From assembly GCA_964492925.1 (NCBI GenBank), contig CAZBMF010000002.1, positions 1 through 50,526 of the forward strand: a stretch of DNA of 50,526 bases, in the 5' to 3' direction. Positions 7,644-17,700 of this stretch are shown one piece after another. This DNA is from VMCP01 sp964492925 (lineage in GTDB: Bacteria; Bacteroidota; Bacteroidia; NS11-12g; UBA955). Made by a program: the position numbers and the translations under genes. The notes below the pieces were generated by a model, which saw only the letters and a list, made by a program, of their open reading frames with translations, was not told the DNA's origin and made no database searches. The stretch's first letter is position 1. Every line of letters starts with the position of its first letter.

Positions 7644-9218
7644 ATGTCACTTTGGAGAAAAAAATCACTTGATGATTTGCTTTTGCAAGCTCAAGGAAGT
7701 AATCTTAAACGCACATTAGGTGCTGGTAGCCTTATAGCTTTAGGTATTGGTGCCATAATTGGTGCTGGTTTGTTCGTGAGAACCGCTGCTGCGGCCACTG
7801 AAGCTGCCGGTTCTGGTGTTACGCTTTCATTTATAGTTGCCGCTATCGGTTGCGCTTTTGCAGGACTTTGTTACGCAGAGTTTGCCGCAATGATTCCAAT
7901 TTCTGGAAGTGCTTATGCCTATTCTTTTGTTACAATGGGTGAATTGGTTGCCTGGATCATCGGATGGTCTTTGGTGATGGAATACGCCCTTGGTGCTGCT
8001 ACCGTTTCAATTGCTTGGAGTGAATATCTGAATAATTTGTTGGGTGGAGCCATTCCTTACGAATGGTGTCATTCTCCTTTTGAAAAATTATACCAAGTTT
8101 CAGCCAATGTTGTAACCCAGCTACAAGCGTTACCTGGTGATTGGAAAGGTATTGAAAAAGGTATTTTAAGTGCCGATCAATTTGCTTACCTATCTAAAAA
8201 TTATCAGCACATGGTAAGCAATGTTACCATTACCAATGGTATCATCAATTCCCCCGCTTTGGTAATTTTGTTGGCTCTTACACTTCTCCTTATTAAAGGT
8301 ACAAAAGAATCTGCCTTGGTGAATGCAATTATTGTATTCATTAAAGTTGCAATTGTATTGTTATTTATTACAATTGGTTGGAAATTTATCAATCCTGTAA
8401 ACCATACACCTTACTTGATTCCTGAAGGCACCGTAGGGCACGAAGGTTTCTTTAAATGGGGATGGGGCGGCGTTCTTGGTGGTGCGGGAATTGTTTTCTT
8501 TGCCTTTATTGGTTTTGATGCTGTAAGTACCACTGCTCAAGAAGCAAAGAACCCTAAAAGAGATATGCCTATTGGTATTCTAGGCTCTTTGGCCGTTTGT
8601 ACCGTACTTTATATCCTTTTTGGACACGTTTTAACCGGTGTGGCTCATCATAGTGAATTTGCTACTGCAGGTAAAGAAGCTTCTGTCTCTTATGTAATTC
8701 AAAATTATATGAAGGGTTTTGAATGGTTGGGTACTTCTGTAACCCTTGCCATTTTGGCTGGTTTCTCTTCTGTTATTTTGGTGATGTTGATGGGACAAAG
8801 TCGCGTATTTTATTCTATGAGCCAAGATGGTTTAATTCCAAAAGCATTTGGTGAATTGCATCCAAAATATCAAACTCCTTTTAAAGCAAATTGGATTCTA
8901 TTCTTGTTTGTAGGTGCGTTTTCTGCTTTTGTTCCAGGAAGTATTGCTGGCGATTTAACCTCTTTCGGTACACTTTTTGCTTTCGTTTTGGTGAGTTTAG
9001 GTATTCTAATCATGCGTAAAAGCAATCCTGATTTACCGCGTCCATTTAAAACCCCGTTAGTTCCTTTAGTGCCTATTCTCGGAGTAATTGTATGTTCAGC
9101 AATGATCATTGCACTCGATGCTTTTACCCTCAAGGCTGCTGTTTTATGGATGATTTTAGGATTGATTATCTATTTTACCTACAGTCGTAAGAATTCTCAC
9201 CTACACAAAAAAGATTAA
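7644..9218 (+). CDS. APC-superfamily amino-acid permease, CAT-like
   Basis: A 524-aa inner-membrane transporter with about 12-14 helices that probably imports amino acids with protons. The N-terminal pattern, a cytoplasmic LDDLLLQAQ lead, then LKRTLGAGSLIALGIGAIIG and AEFAAMIPISGSAYAY, is that of the cationic amino-acid transporter (CAT) group. A further conserved block is FFAFIGFDAVSTTAQEAKNPKRDMP. It has its own promoter and is closed by a strong terminator, so it is probably monocistronic. Substrate specificity cannot be read from the sequence. Confidence 0.88.
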   Translation: MSLWRKKSLDDLLLQAQGSNLKRTLGAGSLIALGIGAIIGAGLFVRTAAAATEAAGSGVTLSFIVAAIGCAFAGLCYAEFAAMIPISGSAYAYSFVTMGELVAWIIGWSLVMEYALGAATVSIAWSEYLNNLLGGAIPYEWCHSPFEKLYQVSANVVTQLQALPGDWKGIEKGILSADQFAYLSKNYQHMVSNVTITNGIINSPALVILLALTLLLIKGTKESALVNAIIVFIKVAIVLLFITIGWKFINPVNHTPYLIPEGTVGHEGFFKWGWGGVLGGAGIVFFAFIGFDAVSTTAQEAKNPKRDMPIGILGSLAVCTVLYILFGHVLTGVAHHSEFATAGKEASVSYVIQNYMKGFEWLGTSVTLAILAGFSSVILVMLMGQSRVFYSMSQDGLIPKAFGELHPKYQTPFKANWILFLFVGAFSAFVPGSIAGDLTSFGTLFAFVLVSLGILIMRKSNPDLPRPFKTPLVPLVPILGVIVCSAMIIALDAFTLKAAVLWMILGLIIYFTYSRKNSHLHKKD

Positions 9219-9240
9219 TCAAATAAATTTTGTATACTTG

Positions 9241-9274
9241 AAAAACCCTTTTGTTTATCAAAAGGGTTTTTTTT
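9241..9274 (+). terminator. Intrinsic terminator between the two permease genes
   Basis: A 13-bp perfect stem (9241-9253 with 9259-9271) around the loop TTTAT, continuing into a T tract that ends at 9274. It sits 13 bases before the next ATG, so any promoter for the second permease upstream of it would give an attenuated transcript. Confidence 0.9.
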
Positions 9275-9286
9275 ATTGATAAGCTC

Positions 9287-10813
9287 ATGAACATAAAGAA
9301 AATAGGATTGTTTGATGCCACTCTTTTGGTATCTGGTAGCATGATTGGCAGTGGTATCTTCATTGTAACCGCCGAAATGAGCCGACTTTTGGGCAATGCC
9401 TACCTAGTGATTTTCGCGTGGATTCTAACAGGTATTATTACCCTTATGGCTGCCCTGTCTTTTGGGGAACTCTCTAGTATGATGCCTACTGCTGGTGGTC
9501 AATACAATTTTATTTCTCGAATTTATGGCCGTACCATGGGCTTTGTATACGGTTGGTCGGTTTTTTCAGTGATTCAAACTGGAGTTATTGCCGCTGTTGC
9601 TATGGCTTTTGCAAAATATTTGGGTGTTTTTTTACCTGAGTGGGGACCTAAATCTTACCTTTTGGAATTATCTGTTACTTCTTCCTATACTTTTTATTTG
9701 AGTAAAGCTCAGTTAGTTGCCGTTAGTATGATTGTGGTATTAACCTTCATCAATACTTTGGGGGTTCAAGAAAGTAAATGGGTTCAAAGAATTTTTACAC
9801 TGGCCAAATTGCTGGCATTATTTACCCTTATTTTAGGGGGAATTTATTTGATTTTTGGCGGTTCAATTTCCAATGTAAACAACTATTTCAGTACAAATTT
9901 TAAGGGTGGTTTTAATACGGAAAATTTCGTTTTTGATACCAAAGATGGTCATTTTATTTCTGAGGGACATTGGACGTCTTTGCTGGGTTTGCCGTTATTG
10001 CTCGCTTTCAGTTCGGCAATGGTAGGCAGCTTGTTTAGTTCAGATGCCTGGCAGGGAATTACTTTTATGTCGCACGAAATTGATAATCCCTCAAAAAACA
10101 TCCCTAAAGCCTTGTTTTTAGGAACTACGCTTGTTACCATTGTTTATGTATTGGCAAATTTCGCTTATATGGCTCTTTTGCCCATGAAAGGTCTATATGG
10201 TAGTCCTGAAGCAAATCAGTTGAACCAGGTGTTTATAAATGGTATTTCTCACGCATCTGATGATAGGGTTGGTGCCTCTGCTGCGTCTGCATTGATGGGT
10301 GTGGCAAAAAATGAATCTGCTGGACATCTTGGTATGCTGTTTATGGCAGGATTAATCATGATCAGTACTTTTGGTTGTAACAATGGACTCATTTTGGCGG
10401 GAAGTAGATTGTATAAAGCAATGTCGGACCAAGGGTTGTTTTTCAAAAGTGCCTCCCAATTGAATAAAAAGAATGTCCCTCAAAATGCCCTTTGGATGCA
10501 GTGTTTTTGGGCTTGTTTGCTTTGTTTTAGTGGATCTTATGGTGATCTTTTAAATTATTGCACCTTCGCCTCTCTTTTGTTTTATATTATTACTGTGGTA
10601 GGACTTCTTATTTTAAGAAAAAGAGAGCCTTTGGCCGAGAGACCATATAAGGTGTGGGGATATCCTTTTGTGCCAATTGCTTATATTTTACTAGCAGGAC
10701 TAGTTGCTATTGGAATATTGTGGAGTCAATGGAATATTGCCCTTAATGGACTCATCATTGTTGGATTGGGTTATCCAATTTATTTCTTTTTTAATAAAAA
10801 TAAGACGAATTAA
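9287..10813 (+). CDS. APC-superfamily amino-acid permease
   Basis: A 508-aa polytopic transporter of the APC superfamily, distinct from its neighbour and closer in pattern to LAT-type exchangers. Landmarks are the first-helix break SGSMIGSGIF, ELSSMMPTAGGQYNFISR, and the late block RKREPLAERPYKVWGYPFVP. It also has a soluble insertion around residues 210-245. The start is set at ATG 9287 because the in-frame extension to 9251 runs through the terminator stem. A weak TATACTTG at 9232-9239 lies upstream of that hairpin. The 3' end overlaps the convergent DAHP-synthase stop by 4 bases. Confidence 0.87.
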   Translation: MNIKKIGLFDATLLVSGSMIGSGIFIVTAEMSRLLGNAYLVIFAWILTGIITLMAALSFGELSSMMPTAGGQYNFISRIYGRTMGFVYGWSVFSVIQTGVIAAVAMAFAKYLGVFLPEWGPKSYLLELSVTSSYTFYLSKAQLVAVSMIVVLTFINTLGVQESKWVQRIFTLAKLLALFTLILGGIYLIFGGSISNVNNYFSTNFKGGFNTENFVFDTKDGHFISEGHWTSLLGLPLLLAFSSAMVGSLFSSDAWQGITFMSHEIDNPSKNIPKALFLGTTLVTIVYVLANFAYMALLPMKGLYGSPEANQLNQVFINGISHASDDRVGASAASALMGVAKNESAGHLGMLFMAGLIMISTFGCNNGLILAGSRLYKAMSDQGLFFKSASQLNKKNVPQNALWMQCFWACLLCFSGSYGDLLNYCTFASLLFYIITVVGLLILRKREPLAERPYKVWGYPFVPIAYILLAGLVAIGILWSQWNIALNGLIIVGLGYPIYFFFNKNKTN

Positions 10814-11670
10814 TTAAAGCTTTTTTCGAAACTTGTTTTCTCAAAGTCGAATGTTTTTCCCCTTAATTTACCCTGTCCTGACAGTGTAGGAAGTAAATTT
10901 TTGAATTGATCTAAGAACAAACTTTGATCTCCGTCGCTCAATGCTTCGTTTGGTTGGTTGTGTACTTCTATGATCAATCCGTCTGCGCCGGCTGCTATAC
11001 CAGCCGCCGACATTGGTGAAACCAATTCTCTGTGGCCAGTTCCCTGACTTGGGTCTAAAATGATGGGCAAATGGCTCAACATTTTAACCATTGGAATAGC
11101 TGAAATATCAATGGTATTTCTGGTAGAATTTTCGAAAGTGCGAATACCTCTCTCACACAAAATAACTTTTTCATTACCGCTAGATACAATGTATTCAGCC
11201 GCCAATAACCATTCTTCAATGGTACTGCTCATGCCTCTTTTAAGCAATATGGGTTTGTTTATTTTGCCTAAAGCCCTCAACAATGGATAATTTTGCATGT
11301 TGCGTGTTCCAACTTGCATAATGTCTACATATTCACAAAACTCGTCAATTTTATCAATCTCCATGATTTCTGAAACAACCGACATATTATATTTGTCGGC
11401 AGCATCTCTCAGTAAAACCAAACCTTCGGTTTTTAATCCTTGAAATGAATATGGACTGGTGCGTGGCTTGTACGCCCCACCTCTCAAAAATTTGATGTTA
11501 TTTTTGGCTAAAAATTCAGAAATTGTGCAGATTTGCTCTTTGTTCTCTACCGCACATGGACCGGCAATCATAAGCAAATCTTTTCCAATATTGGTTCCAT
11601 TTACTGTGAAAGTGGTGTCCTCAGATTTCCACTCTCTGCTCACGAGTTGGTAGGGTTTTCTGTTTGCCAT
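10810..11670 (-). CDS. aroF: 3-deoxy-7-phosphoheptulonate (DAHP) synthase, type I-beta
   Basis: A 286-aa TIM-barrel enzyme condensing phosphoenolpyruvate and erythrose-4-phosphate, the first step of aromatic amino-acid synthesis. Class I-beta/KdsA-like motifs are IAGPCAVEN, RGGAYKPRTSPYSFQGL, QVGTRNMQNY, LLKRGM and ILDPSQGTGHR. The protein has neither an N-terminal ferredoxin-like regulatory domain nor the C-terminal chorismate mutase that many Bacteroidota homologues carry, so it looks like a monofunctional, minimal form. It begins 21 bases after the DUF4270 gene and may be the last gene of that operon. The symbol is by family; aroG naming is equally possible. Confidence 0.88.
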   Translation of the reverse strand: MANRKPYQLVSREWKSEDTTFTVNGTNIGKDLLMIAGPCAVENKEQICTISEFLAKNNIKFLRGGAYKPRTSPYSFQGLKTEGLVLLRDAADKYNMSVVSEIMEIDKIDEFCEYVDIMQVGTRNMQNYPLLRALGKINKPILLKRGMSSTIEEWLLAAEYIVSSGNEKVILCERGIRTFENSTRNTIDISAIPMVKMLSHLPIILDPSQGTGHRELVSPMSAAGIAAGADGLIIEVHNQPNEALSDGDQSLFLDQFKNLLPTLSGQGKLRGKTFDFEKTSFEKSFN

Positions 11671-11691
11671 ATCTATTTAAACCAATAAAGG

Positions 11692-13005
11692 CTAATTCGG
11701 TTTTGAATAAATCAGATTAATTTTTGTTTTGGTATGATCAAAAATACCCCTAGCCCCAATTACTGGTTGATCTGTAGGTACTGCCAAAAATAAACCATTG
11801 TTCAAGTTTTTCTTTTGGAAATACATCTCGTTGAGTAATTTTTGAAGATGTTGTGTGATGGTAAACTTATAAGATTTTGTTTTTGAGTTATACAATCCAC
11901 CATAAGTTGATGCATTCAAAGCATCTGGAATGAAATAATTTCTTACACTGTTTTTGGCAGATGGTTGAAACAAATTTAAGCGGGGAGGAGCAAAGAAATT
12001 TTCATCAAAATCTGTGATGAAAAACTCTATTTCAGCCTTGTTGATAGAAACATTTCCTTTTTCTATAAGATTGTAAAGATAGGGCAATTCAATTTTTGTT
12101 TTTACACCACTTAAAGCCTGAACATATGTTCTGTTATAATGTTTGTTGTTTGATAATTGTTCTCTAATTTCGTTTTTGTAAGGACCAGTTTTTCCAGTAG
12201 TTACCGCCGTAGAACTTCCACCAAAACCAAACACAAAGGTGTTTGTATCTTCGTAATACAACATGATTTTAGCTCTGTATGCCATCGAAATGATATTGTT
12301 GATGTCAAAAACGCACATCGAACCATTTCCTGGTGCCAAATCCTGATCTTGTGGAACAATAGAAATTCCTTTGAAATACTTGGCAAGATTTTCGTTTGTT
12401 TGATAGGCCTCTTTTGGCATACTCATAAGGTAATCTGCCAATTTCTTACTTAGCTTAATTCTTAATCCATCATAAGGTTGAAGCTTTGTTTTTCTGTATC
12501 TAACGCTATCCTTGATTTGATTTATGAGTGCACCATAATAAGTAGTGGTATAGTTTTCATCGGTTTCAAATTCACTATTTTGGTAGTAAACATTTGATCC
12601 AAGTATGGTTGACTCTAGCTTGTCGATTTTTAACAATTGTGGGGTGGTTCTCTCTCCATAAGTATTGAGACCATCCACAGAGGGTATAAACAAAATGGCC
12701 GAATCGGATGACTCACCTGTGGGGAAATTTGAATTTGGTTCAATTAATACAAGATTTGCATACAATGAAGAACTACTTTTTCCCAGTTCCGCATCATTCA
12801 TGCTGCCAAGAAGAGAATATCTGATGCCATTTCCAGGAAGAGAATCTTCGTCAACTGTTCTGGCAGTAAAACTTAAAGTGTCTGTAACAAACAACCCTAA
12901 TTGATTTCCGTTTCCTTGTCCATCTAGCACAATGTTTCCTTCTTCTTTCGTGCAAGAAGTCAAATACATAGCACCAAGTAAAAAAATCAGAATAGATTTG
13001 TTCAC
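11692..13005 (-). CDS. DUF4270 lipoprotein
   Basis: A 437-aa secreted protein with a lipoprotein signal (hydrophobic start, cleavage at LTSC, Cys about residue 18) and the DUF4270 pattern of Bacteroidota: early DTLSFTARTV, then LLGSMNDAELGKSSSSLYANL and a C-terminal IYSKPN. It is likely anchored to the outer membrane. It starts 10 bases after the GT5-only glycogen-synthase gene, an adjacency I recall as recurrent in the phylum together with panC. Function unknown. Confidence 0.82.
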   Translation of the reverse strand: MNKSILIFLLGAMYLTSCTKEEGNIVLDGQGNGNQLGLFVTDTLSFTARTVDEDSLPGNGIRYSLLGSMNDAELGKSSSSLYANLVLIEPNSNFPTGESSDSAILFIPSVDGLNTYGERTTPQLLKIDKLESTILGSNVYYQNSEFETDENYTTTYYGALINQIKDSVRYRKTKLQPYDGLRIKLSKKLADYLMSMPKEAYQTNENLAKYFKGISIVPQDQDLAPGNGSMCVFDINNIISMAYRAKIMLYYEDTNTFVFGFGGSSTAVTTGKTGPYKNEIREQLSNNKHYNRTYVQALSGVKTKIELPYLYNLIEKGNVSINKAEIEFFITDFDENFFAPPRLNLFQPSAKNSVRNYFIPDALNASTYGGLYNSKTKSYKFTITQHLQKLLNEMYFQKKNLNNGLFLAVPTDQPVIGARGIFDHTKTKINLIYSKPN

Positions 13006-13015
13006 TTGACTGGTT

Positions 13016-13819
13016 TTAAGATAAGAATTGTTTGTAAAAACTTACGTAGTTCTGTTCAACGTCTACGTCAGAATGCTTCATTACAAGTTTGCCTTCTAAA
13101 TGACTTTCAACAGATCTATGTGCGTCTTCACAGGCTGTTACAACGCCATCGGCATGTTTCACGGCACCAACATTTAATTCATTGAGTGATGAATTTTCAA
13201 AACATTCTGAACAAATATCATCAATTTCATTAAGACTTGCCTTTCTAACAAAATCTTCACCCAATGTGTTGTTGCAATTCTCGTGATAAACGCTGTAAAT
13301 TACTTTGGTGCCTCTGAAAACCGGTTCGTCTTTGTAAATTGTTTTCAAATACAATGGAATTAAACTGGTCATCCAGCCTTGGCAATGAATAATATCAGGC
13401 GACCATCCAAGTTTTTTTACAGTTTCCATAACCCCCTTGCAGAAGAAAATAGTTCTCTCGTCATTGTCTTCGAAGAATTTGCCGTTTTCATCGCTAAATA
13501 CCGCTTTTCTGTGGAAGAAGTCTTCGTTGTCTAGGAAGTAAACCTGCATTTTGGTATTCGGAATTGAAGCAACTTTGATAATCAAAGGATTGTCATTGTC
13601 GTCAATTGATATATTGATACCCGATAACCTTACAACTTCGTGAAGTCTATTTCTACGCTCATTGATTACTCCGAAACGGGGAACCAAAATTCGAATTTCA
13701 TTCTCTTGTTCTTGTAATGCCTGTGGCAACATTCTGGCAATGGTAGCTAAAGGTGATGTTTCAAGGAATGGAGACATCTCAGAACTAACAAATAGAACAC
13801 GTTTTTTTTCTTGGCTCAT
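13016..13819 (-). CDS. Glycogen/starch-synthase-like protein, GT5 N-terminal domain only
   Basis: A 267-aa protein resembling only the N-terminal (GT5) half of glycogen synthase: KRVLFVSSEMSPFLETSPLATIARMLPQAL, IRILVPRFGVINERR, and PDIIHCQGWMTSLIPLYL. The C-terminal GT1 nucleotide-sugar-binding half is absent. The ADP-glucose loop KxGGL is replaced by ETSPL (about residues 20-24), so catalysis is doubtful. It is followed at once by a complete DUF4270 gene, so it is a stable short family rather than a recent truncation. Its promoter carries a 15-bp palindrome. A regulatory or binding role is an inference. Confidence 0.8.
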   Translation of the reverse strand: MSQEKKRVLFVSSEMSPFLETSPLATIARMLPQALQEQENEIRILVPRFGVINERRNRLHEVVRLSGINISIDDNDNPLIIKVASIPNTKMQVYFLDNEDFFHRKAVFSDENGKFFEDNDERTIFFCKGVMETVKKLGWSPDIIHCQGWMTSLIPLYLKTIYKDEPVFRGTKVIYSVYHENCNNTLGEDFVRKASLNEIDDICSECFENSSLNELNVGAVKHADGVVTACEDAHRSVESHLEGKLVMKHSDVDVEQNYVSFYKQFLS

Positions 13820-13840
13820 AGCTTGGGTAGGTTCTTTTTT

Positions 13841-13855
13841 TGTAAACAGTTTACA
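13841..13855. promoter_or_regulatory. 15-bp palindrome at the GT5-like gene start site
   Basis: TGTAAAC-A-GTTTACA is a perfect palindrome around a central base. It lies directly downstream of the -7 box, at the predicted transcription start, a typical repressor position. Confidence 0.5.
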
Positions 13856-13884
13856 AAATTAACGAAAAAAAATTGAATTTTCAA
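13854..13884 (-). promoter_or_regulatory. Promoter of the GT5-like/DUF4270 operon
   Basis: On the minus strand TTG (complement of 13882-13884), 20 bases, then TAATTTTG (complement of 13854-13861). A full consensus, 35 bases before the start codon. Confidence 0.7.
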
Positions 13885-13928
13885 AATAATACATCGGTTA
13901 ATTCCTTTATTTGTGGGCCATTTTATTC

Positions 13929-14744
13929 ATGTTCATTTTATTTTCAAATCAAGCATTACTCGAATTTCGTAAAAATCTAGCCAATCCGCTGGCTTTTGTT
14001 CCTACTATGGGCGCTCTTCACGATGGACACCTCTCTCTCGTGAGGGCCGCTAAAGAAAAGAATTTCACCGTATTAGTGAGCATTTTTGTGAATCCCTTGC
14101 AGTTCAATAACCCAGATGATTTACTTAAATATCCTCGAACCATCCAAAATGATTTGAATCTTCTTGAAAATGAAGGAGTTGATGCCGTTTATTTGCCCTC
14201 TGTTCACCATGTTTACCCCCCGAACAACCCCTCAAAGCAAATTTGTCTGCCTAATAACGCTATTGAAAGTGTTTTTGAGGGACATTTTAGGCCCGGACAT
14301 TTTAACGGGGTAGTGCAAGTTTTACATAGATTTTTCTCCCTTATTTCCCCGCAATCTGTTTTTTTTGGTCAAAAAGATCTTCAACAATGTATGATTGTTA
14401 AACTCATTATTGATGAGTTTTTTCCCAATATTCAATTCAATATTGTGCCAACCAGTAGAGAAAAGTCTGGACTTGCAATGAGTAGTCGAAACATGCGACT
14501 TTCAGAATCAGAATTGAAAAGGGCTGAGGAAATTTATGTATCACTTACGGCGTTATTGACATTTGATCCATCTCAGATTGAAGTTCAAATACAAAGGCTG
14601 AAACAATACGAAATTCATACAGAATACTTGAGCTATATTGATTTGCCAAATTTTGAGGTATCCACATCAAATACAGGAAACCAAGCGGTAATTTTTGCAG
14701 GTTATTTAGGAGAAATTAGGCTTATTGATAACCTATTCTTGTAA
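13929..14744 (+). CDS. panC: Pantothenate synthetase
   Basis: A 271-aa ATP-dependent ligase of pantoate and beta-alanine in vitamin B5/CoA synthesis. Motifs are AFVPTMGALHDGHLSLVR (HIGH-like), VSIFVNPLQF, FEGHFRPGHFNGVV, VFFGQKDLQQ and SGLAMSSRN. ATG 13929 is chosen over the upstream TTG at 13911. A near-consensus -7 box (TTTATTTG, 13905-13912) ends 16 bases before that ATG and would overlap the longer start. The gene is divergent from the GT5-like gene. Its 3' end overlaps the convergent WG-repeat gene by 12 bases. Confidence 0.93.
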   Translation: MFILFSNQALLEFRKNLANPLAFVPTMGALHDGHLSLVRAAKEKNFTVLVSIFVNPLQFNNPDDLLKYPRTIQNDLNLLENEGVDAVYLPSVHHVYPPNNPSKQICLPNNAIESVFEGHFRPGHFNGVVQVLHRFFSLISPQSVFFGQKDLQQCMIVKLIIDEFFPNIQFNIVPTSREKSGLAMSSRNMRLSESELKRAEEIYVSLTALLTFDPSQIEVQIQRLKQYEIHTEYLSYIDLPNFEVSTSNTGNQAVIFAGYLGEIRLIDNLFL

Positions 14745-17700
14745 GTATTTAGTTCCGTTTTCATCGATGTAAAATCGGCGACCCCCAAGTTCCACTAAGG
14801 CTAACCCATTTGAAAAATCATTGGCGTTTTCGAATGCCACTGGAATCACTATTTTTCCCTCTGTATTGATGTAGCCCCACAATCCATCTTGTTGTACTGT
14901 GGCCAATGACTCATGAAAATCTCCGCAATTTTCAAAACTAGCTGCAATTTCCATCACACCGGCCTCATTGATGTATCCAAACAAATTGTTTTTTAATATT
15001 TTACACCTTCCAAATTTGAATTTGGAGACTTCGTTTTCACCTATCTCAATTTTAATTCTACCCATTGGATCAATAAAATTAATTTTACCATTGGATTCAA
15101 CCTTTGATAACCCTTCACTAAAATGTTGAATCTGATCATATTGCGGAGGAATGATAAAATTAAAGGATTTGTCAATAAATCCCCATTTTTCAAGTTGTTT
15201 AATGGGTGCATAATTTTCTTCAAATGACAATGCTACATCGTAAATGGGTTTTCTGTAAACCACGGCATTCCCTTTTTTGTCAATATATCCCCAAAATTCT
15301 CCAATTTTAATGTTGGCAATACCATTCTCAAAACTGCCAACCTCATCAAAAGAGGTATTAATTACGAGTTTCCCTGTTTGGTCAATAAATCCCCATTTTT
15401 TACCAATTTCAACAGCCGCAAGTCCCTCAGAGAAAGACCCAATATTTTCATAATTTGCTGGAATTACAAGTGTACCAGTTTTGTTTATGAATCCCCATTT
15501 ACTCACCACGTTTACTCCACAATAACCTTCATGGAAATTTTGGACATCAGCATAATTAGGTTGAATGACTTTGTTGCCTTTTTTATCTATGAAACCAAAT
15601 TTTCCATTTTCTTTAAATGCCGCCAAACCTTCATTGAACGGAAAAACTTCATCAAACGAAATTGGAATGATTACATTATTCAAAGTATCAATGAATCCCC
15701 ATTTTTTTTCTCTTTTTACGGCTGCTAATCCCTCAGAAAATGAAAAAGCATTGTCGTAAATGTAAGGAACAATTGGAGTACCAAAGGCGTCAATGAAACC
15801 ATATTTCTTTTCAAATTCTACCGCTGCCAAACCATGATAAAAGTCTCTTGCATTTTCAAATTGCGGAGCAATAACCAATTTTCCATTTAAATCCATGAAT
15901 CCATGTAAATCACCTTCCACAAATCGAATTAATTGGGAAATAGGTTTGCCTATTGAAATATACTTTGCCGGTAAAACAACTTTACCTTCATTGTTTAAAA
16001 TTCCAAATAAGCCGTTATCTTCAAAAACAGCCAAATCCTTTTCAAAAGGAAAAATTTGATTGTAAATAGGTTTGACAATATAGTTTAGGTTTTTATCTAC
16101 AACACCGGTTTTGCCATTTTCTTTAACAATTCCTTTGTTTTCATGAAAATTAGAGGCCATTTCAAAAATTGGTTGTACATATTCGTTTAATTTACCATCA
16201 ATGCCTTTATATCCAATGGCCCCAACTAATTCAACCTCTTTGAGTTCGGCAGAAAATGTTCCTAATTCTTCGTAAATTAATTGAATAACAACTTGACCGT
16301 TTTTATTGATTACCCCATAATTTGAACCAATTTTAACTTTGGCTAAACCATCAACGAAGTCTGAGGGTTCCTCATAAATGGCATTTATTACAAACTCACC
16401 GCTTAAATTAATAAACCCATATTTCCCATCTTTTTTGGCGTTGGCAATGTCGTTTTCAAAGTAAGAAATTTCCTCAAAACTTGGAGCAATAATTTCAACT
16501 CCATCTGAATTTACCATTCCATACAATTGATCTTTTTCAACAAAAGAATAGCCATTTTTGAAATCACTGGCGAAATTGTATTTTGGTTCAACCACCATGG
16601 TGCCTTCTGTGTTGATGTAACCCCACTTATCATTGACTTTTACTGGAGCTAAGTTTCCATCGAAATTTCCAACAAGCGAATATTTAGGAATAAAGATTGT
16701 GTTCCCATATTTGTCAACATAACCCCATTTGTTATTCAATTTTACGTTTAACTGATTTTCAATATATGTGCCCGCATCATCATATTTCGGTGCAATAAGA
16801 TATTTTCCTTTTGTGTCAATCAAACCCCACTTACCATTGATTTTCACATTGGCAGTTCCTTGACTAAAATTACCAACTTGCTCATAAATTGCAGGACTAA
16901 CAAGTTTGTTTTTAACTGTTATAAATCCCCATTTGTTTTTATCTTTAAAAGGGACAATACTGTCTGAAATGATGCCGATTTCTTGGTAATTGGGCTTAAT
17001 AATTTCGGTTCCATTGATATGATAAACACCCCATTTGCCGTTTTGCATGGCTGCAAAATAGTTGTTATAAATGCTGCCAATATCGCCGTACTTCGGTTGA
17101 ACTACCATTTTTGCAGTTCCATCAACAATGCCATAAATGCCTTTATCGCGAACTATGGCAAATCCATTTTGATCAAATGCTGTTGCAAATTCATACACCG
17201 ATGTGTTGATTTTTTGTCCCTCCAAATTGATAAAATAAAAAGAATCAAATGATTTTACACAAGCAATTTCATTGTAAAAAGGGAAAGCTTGATCATACTT
17301 TTCTTTAATAACAGTTTTACCAGTATTGTTAATATAACCCCAATAGCCATTCACATAAACCGGTGCAACACCTGAGTTGAAGTTGCCAGCATCTTCATAA
17401 ATTGCCTCAACTATTTCTTTTCCTTGAAGGTCAATAAATCCAAAATACCCATTTTTTTCAATCCTCGCAAGTCCATCGTAAAAATCCCTAGCACTGCTGT
17501 ATGTAGGCTCAATTAAAATGTCACTTGCGTAGTTTATATAGCCCCATAAATCATTCTGTTTCACCCTAGCAATACCATCTTTAAATTCACTCGCATATTG
17601 GAATTCAAAAGTGGAAGCAACAATGTTGTTACCAGATTTGTTGATAAAGTCAGCTTTTCCACCTACTTCAATACGTGCAATGCCATTATGGAAATCACTG

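Noticed and set aside
13016..13819. Glycogen synthase gene broken by frameshift or truncation
   Set aside because: The missing half is not present in any frame downstream. The space is filled by a complete DUF4270 gene 10 bases away, and the short GT5-only form recurs in the phylum.
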